NCBI RefSeq assembly: GCF_019468465.1
Contig: NZ_CP080519.1
Coordinates: forward strand, 2,185,001 to 2,249,000
Length of the DNA stretch: 64,000 nt
DNA from: Amycolatopsis sp. DSM 110486
GTDB lineage: Bacteria > Actinomycetota > Actinomycetes > Mycobacteriales > Pseudonocardiaceae
Direction of reading: 5' to 3'
Below the pieces are notes generated by a model. That model searched no databases, was not told the origin of the DNA, and saw nothing but the letters and a program-made list of their open reading frames with translations. Of this stretch, positions 61,091-64,000 are shown piece after piece. The stretch's first letter is position 1; the number at the start of each line of letters is the position of its first letter. Position numbers and translations under genes: made by a program.

Positions 61091-61957
61091 CTAGTCGCGT
61101 AGGTAGGACAACAGCCGCAGGATCTCGAGGTACAGCCACACCAGCGTGGTCATGAGACCGAAGGCCGCGAACCACGCCCACTTGGCCGGCATCCCCGACC
61201 GGATCATGCGGTCGGCCTGGTCGAAGTCGAGCAGGAAGCTGAACGCGGCGATGCCGATGACCACCAGGCTGAAGATGATCGCGATCGGGCTGCCGTCGCG
61301 CAGCGGGTTGAAGCCGAAGAACAGCGCGGTGACCAGGTTGACCAGCATCAGGATCACGACGCCGCCCACGGCCCCGACGATCCACTTGGTCAGCTTCGGC
61401 GTGACCTTCACGGCGCCGGTCTTGTAGACCACCAGCATCGCGATGAACACACCCGCCGTGCCGATCAGCGCCTGCAGCGCGATCCCCGGGTAGACGAGCT
61501 CGAACAGCCCGCTGAGCGCGCCGAGGAAAATGCCCTCGGCGGCCGAGTAGGCCAGCGTGAGCGGACCGCTCGCCTTCTGCCCGAAGATGATCACGAGCGA
61601 GAGGACCAGGCCCACGATCAGGCCGCCGAACAGAGCGCCGAGCAGCGCCCCGCTCATCCCGGTGACGCGGCCGAGCGAGTCGGTGACGAGCTGGTTCTGG
61701 GCCCAGATCGCCGCGAGAACGCCGAACACCAGCGCGGTGCCCAGCGAAAGACCGGTCTTGATGACGACGTCGTCGACCGTCATCGGACGGTCGGCGGAAC
61801 CGGCGGCCATCTGCCCGGGACCGTAGCCGGGCACACCGCCCTGGCCCTGCGGAGTGCCGTAGGGCCGCTGGTCGAAGCCCACGTTCGGCCCGTACTGCCC
61901 TGAAGCGGTCGAACCGCGGGACAGGTTGCGGAACGCCGGGTTGCTACTGGAACGCAC
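61091..61957 (-). CDS. Bax inhibitor-1/YccA-family membrane protein
   Basis: 288 residues from a GTG at 61957 with AGGAGG nine bases upstream. Residues 1-60 are a polar, Gly/Pro/Gln-rich cytosolic tail (GQGGVPGYGPGQ). Seven hydrophobic segments follow between 65 and 285, with the late LLDFDQADRMI and AAFGLMTTLVWLYLEILRLL regions typical of actinobacterial BI-1-like proteins. Related proteins are pH-sensitive calcium leak channels; bacterial role is unsettled. Confidence 0.87.
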   Translation of the reverse strand: MRSSSNPAFRNLSRGSTASGQYGPNVGFDQRPYGTPQGQGGVPGYGPGQMAAGSADRPMTVDDVVIKTGLSLGTALVFGVLAAIWAQNQLVTDSLGRVTGMSGALLGALFGGLIVGLVLSLVIIFGQKASGPLTLAYSAAEGIFLGALSGLFELVYPGIALQALIGTAGVFIAMLVVYKTGAVKVTPKLTKWIVGAVGGVVILMLVNLVTALFFGFNPLRDGSPIAIIFSLVVIGIAAFSFLLDFDQADRMIRSGMPAKWAWFAAFGLMTTLVWLYLEILRLLSYLRD

Positions 61958-62289
61958 CTGATCCTCCTGGATCTGCTGGCACCTTGCATGGGGTTCAACG
62001 ACCGCTCGGGCCTGCTGGTTCCCGTCGAGACCGTCGAGTAAAGAAGACTTTACCCTTTTGTCTGATCAGGGGACCGGACCCGCGCCGGGCTACACCGTAT
62101 GCGACTGAGATCACGACCCGTTCACCGCAGGTCACCCGATGGCCCCTAGACAATCCGGGTGATCAGCCGCGAACCTTCACTTCGCGTGTTCGGAATGTGA
62201 CCGAAGGCGTGTCGGGGAGTTGTTCGATCGTGTGACCTGCGTCGACGCAGAGGCGTCACGGCAGAGCCTGTTGAAGGAGTCAACACACC
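61958..62289. promoter_or_regulatory. 332-bp divergent intergenic region
   Basis: Separates the Bax-inhibitor gene from the surface-protein gene. No gene seen. Contains a perfect palindrome at 62038-62053 (GTAAAG-AAGA-CTTTAC), an AT-rich island in high-GC surroundings that may be a repressor site or promoter element. AAGGAG at 62273-62278 is the ribosome site of the next gene. Confidence 0.45.
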
Positions 62290-63795
62290 ATGGGGTGGTC
62301 TTCACGCCCGCGCGCTCGCCTGCGCGCGGCCGCCGGTCTGGTCGCCACGGCCGTGCTCGGCGCACTCTCCCTCACCGCACTCGGCCCGACCGCCGCCGAC
62401 GCCGCGACCCAGCAGGGCATCGGGGTCGAGGTCCCGGCCCAGCGGTTCGACAACAAGGACCACAGCGGCAACTGGCTCGGGTCCTACCTCGTCGCCGGCA
62501 AGCAGGTGTTCTGCGTCAGCTTCCAGCTGAAGGCACCGGACTCGAACGAGACGTACAAGCCCGGCGACAAGCTGCTCACCAAGTGGGGCGACGAGATCCC
62601 CGCCGACAAGGCGGCCAACATCTCGTACCTGCTGCTGCGCTACGGCGACACCAAGGACGCGAACATCGCCGCCGCGCTCGCGCACCTGTTGCACTCGTGG
62701 ACCTCCGCGCCGCGGCCCGGGCACGACGACCTCAACGAGGCGCTGCCCGCGGACAAGATCGGCTACGACATCGACATGCACCTGCAGGGGCTGAAGGACA
62801 AGGCCCCCACGGCGTACGACGACGTCGCCAAGCTGACCACCGACGCCGAGGCCAACCGCGGCCCGTGGACCGCCTCGGTCACGCCGCCGAAGGAAGACCA
62901 GCACCTCGGCACCGCGGCGACCTGGACGGTCACCGTGAAGAACGCCAAGGGCACCGGCGTCCCGGACGTCGCGGTCAAGCTCGACGCCACCGACGCGACG
63001 CTGACCACCGGCACCGACTCCGACTCGCAGGACGACGCCCAGGCCACCGACACGGCCGGCGGCAGCGCCACCGTCCAGGGCGCGCAGACGGAGACCACGC
63101 TCAAGACGGGCGCTGACGGCACGATCTCGGTGAAGCTCATGCCGACCGGTGACCAGCCGAAGCTCGCGACGTCGCTCTCGGCCCCGGCCGACCGGCCGTA
63201 CGTTCAGAAACCGGTGAACACCGGCATCCAGAACGTGGTGTCCACCGGCGGCGAGAAGACGCTGACGGCGGAAGGCGTCGTCGCCGTCGCGAAGCCGGGC
63301 AAGGTCCAGGTGACCAAGACCGACGCGAAGACCGGCAAGGGCATCGGCGGCGCGACGCTGCGGATCACCGGCAAGGACAAGAAGACCGCCGCCACCGGGC
63401 AGGACGGCAAGCCGCTCAACGGCCCCGACGGCCGGCCCGTGGTCGTCACGACCGCCGGCGACACCGGTGCGGTGACCGTGGACAATCTGCTGGCGCCGCA
63501 GGACATCTGCGTCGTCGAGGTCAACGCGCCGCCGGGCTACGAGAACGCGTTCGACCCGAAGAACCCGCCCTCGGTGTGCGGCTCGCTGAAGCCGGCCGAC
63601 ACACTGGCGCTCACCGTCGCCAACACGCCGAACGAGGTCCCCCACGCGATCCCCGCGGGCGACCAGCCGGTGGCGATGGCGAAGGGTGCCGTCGAGACGA
63701 GCTTCTCCGCGCCGGGGCTGATCGGCCTCGCGGTGCTCGCGCTCGTCGGTTCGGGTCTGGTCGGGTTCGCCGCGCGGCGCGCGTCCCGGAGGTAG
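62290..63795 (+). CDS. Cell-surface protein with SpaA-like (Cna-B) domain
   Basis: 501 residues. A signal peptide (1-38) ends near ADAA. Residues 40-190 resemble the N-terminal domain of actinobacterial thioester-type adhesins (VFCVSFQ holds the Cys; SYLLLRYGDT), but the expected Gln of the thioester is not evident in AAALAHLLHSW. Residues 190-300 look immunoglobulin-like (AATWTVTVKNAKGTGVPDV). Residues 340-450 are a SpaA/prealbumin-like domain (KVQVTKTDAKTGKGIGGA, NAPPGYE). A C-terminal membrane span and RRASRR follow, yet no LPxTG motif is visible. Probably surface-anchored. Confidence 0.78.
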   Translation: MGWSSRPRARLRAAAGLVATAVLGALSLTALGPTAADAATQQGIGVEVPAQRFDNKDHSGNWLGSYLVAGKQVFCVSFQLKAPDSNETYKPGDKLLTKWGDEIPADKAANISYLLLRYGDTKDANIAAALAHLLHSWTSAPRPGHDDLNEALPADKIGYDIDMHLQGLKDKAPTAYDDVAKLTTDAEANRGPWTASVTPPKEDQHLGTAATWTVTVKNAKGTGVPDVAVKLDATDATLTTGTDSDSQDDAQATDTAGGSATVQGAQTETTLKTGADGTISVKLMPTGDQPKLATSLSAPADRPYVQKPVNTGIQNVVSTGGEKTLTAEGVVAVAKPGKVQVTKTDAKTGKGIGGATLRITGKDKKTAATGQDGKPLNGPDGRPVVVTTAGDTGAVTVDNLLAPQDICVVEVNAPPGYENAFDPKNPPSVCGSLKPADTLALTVANTPNEVPHAIPAGDQPVAMAKGAVETSFSAPGLIGLAVLALVGSGLVGFAARRASRR

Positions 63796-63811
63796 TGAGA
63801 GCGGAACGGGT

Positions 63812-64000
63812 ATGGCACGCAAGAGCCGGTTGATCACCGGTTTCGTCCTCGGCGCGGCGAGCGTTCTCGTGGTGGAGCTCGCCACCGTCGTGATCAGCGC
63901 ACCCCCGATGGCGGTGGTGGCCGGGAGTGCTCAGCCGGCCCCCGCCGCCCTCGCGGGTTTGCGGCCGGCTGCGCCTTCGGAGGCGCCTTCTTCGGCGCCA
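63812..64000 (+). CDS. Probable sortase (class F type), 5' part
   Basis: 63 residues visible from the ATG at 63812, open to the window end. Residues 9-30 are a membrane span (LITGFVLGAASVLVVELATVV split), followed by a Pro/Ala/Ser-rich linker (APAALAGLRPAAPSEAP). The catalytic domain lies outside the window. The sortase call rests on this layout and on the 16-bp distance from a SpaA-domain surface protein, a common actinobacterial pairing. Any membrane-anchored protein is possible. Confidence 0.5.
   Translation, partial: MARKSRLITGFVLGAASVLVVELATVVISAPPMAVVAGSAQPAPAALAGLRPAAPSEAPSSAP

Overview
The window is high-GC actinobacterial DNA, most likely from an Amycolatopsis-type Pseudonocardiaceae genome. 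The evidence is the very high GC with GTG and TTG starts, the mycothiol enzyme Mca, MmyB-type regulators, a type VII secretion effector locus, and a gene backbone matching a block known from Mycobacterium tuberculosis. That backbone is glpX, fum, phoH, a Rv1086-like prenyl synthase, hemolysin III, a DUF255 thioredoxin protein, a small membrane protein, mca, a DUF4307 protein, greA, metB, proline-rich membrane proteins, cbs and a thiolase (Rv1099c down to Rv1074c in M. tuberculosis). The genus is an inference; no rRNA or tRNA gene was seen.

Layout. 0-3.9 kb: glpX (cut by the window edge), a secreted S1 protease, a ferredoxin-NADP reductase and fumarase. 4.1-8.3 kb: a formamide-utilisation module (FmdB-type zinc ribbon, formamidase, urea/amide channel, metal-free NAD formate dehydrogenase) that should convert formamide to ammonia, CO2 and NADH. 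8.3-19.7 kb: accessory genes, namely regulator/enzyme pairs, an ATP-dependent DNA ligase, a secreted sedolisin, a VOC protein with maleylacetate reductase and a divergent MarR regulator, and a decayed Old Yellow Enzyme gene. 19.9-24.3 kb: a molybdate/tungstate cassette (Mop-domain regulator, TSUP permease, binding protein, permease, ATPase) lying between duplicated fragments of its neighbours. 24.4-38.4 kb: mostly backbone, including guaB1, phoH, a prenyl synthase, an acyl-CoA oxidase-like gene, mca and greA.

38.4-50.2 kb is a second accessory island: a zinc-ribbon metallo-hydrolase, an AsnC regulator divergent from 4-hydroxyphenylpyruvate dioxygenase, a type VII secretion polymorphic-toxin operon, and threonine ammonia-lyase. 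The toxin operon holds a YbaB-like protein, an EspC/WXG-like partner, a 1310-residue toxin with a C-terminal DNA/RNA non-specific endonuclease domain, and three tandem immunity-like paralogues, the last fused to a long linker and an extra domain. 50.5-64 kb returns to backbone: metB, three proline-rich or multi-span membrane proteins, cbs, a thiolase, a DHA2 drug exporter, a Bax-inhibitor-1 protein, and at the right edge a SpaA-domain surface protein followed by a probable sortase cut by the window.

The strongest leads are the toxin with its triple immunity array, the formamide module with a 16-bp tandem operator-like repeat, the traceable duplication and insertion history of the molybdate cassette, the Old Yellow Enzyme pseudogene with a C-to-T nonsense codon beside orphan operators, and a canonical U-tract terminator in the greA leader.
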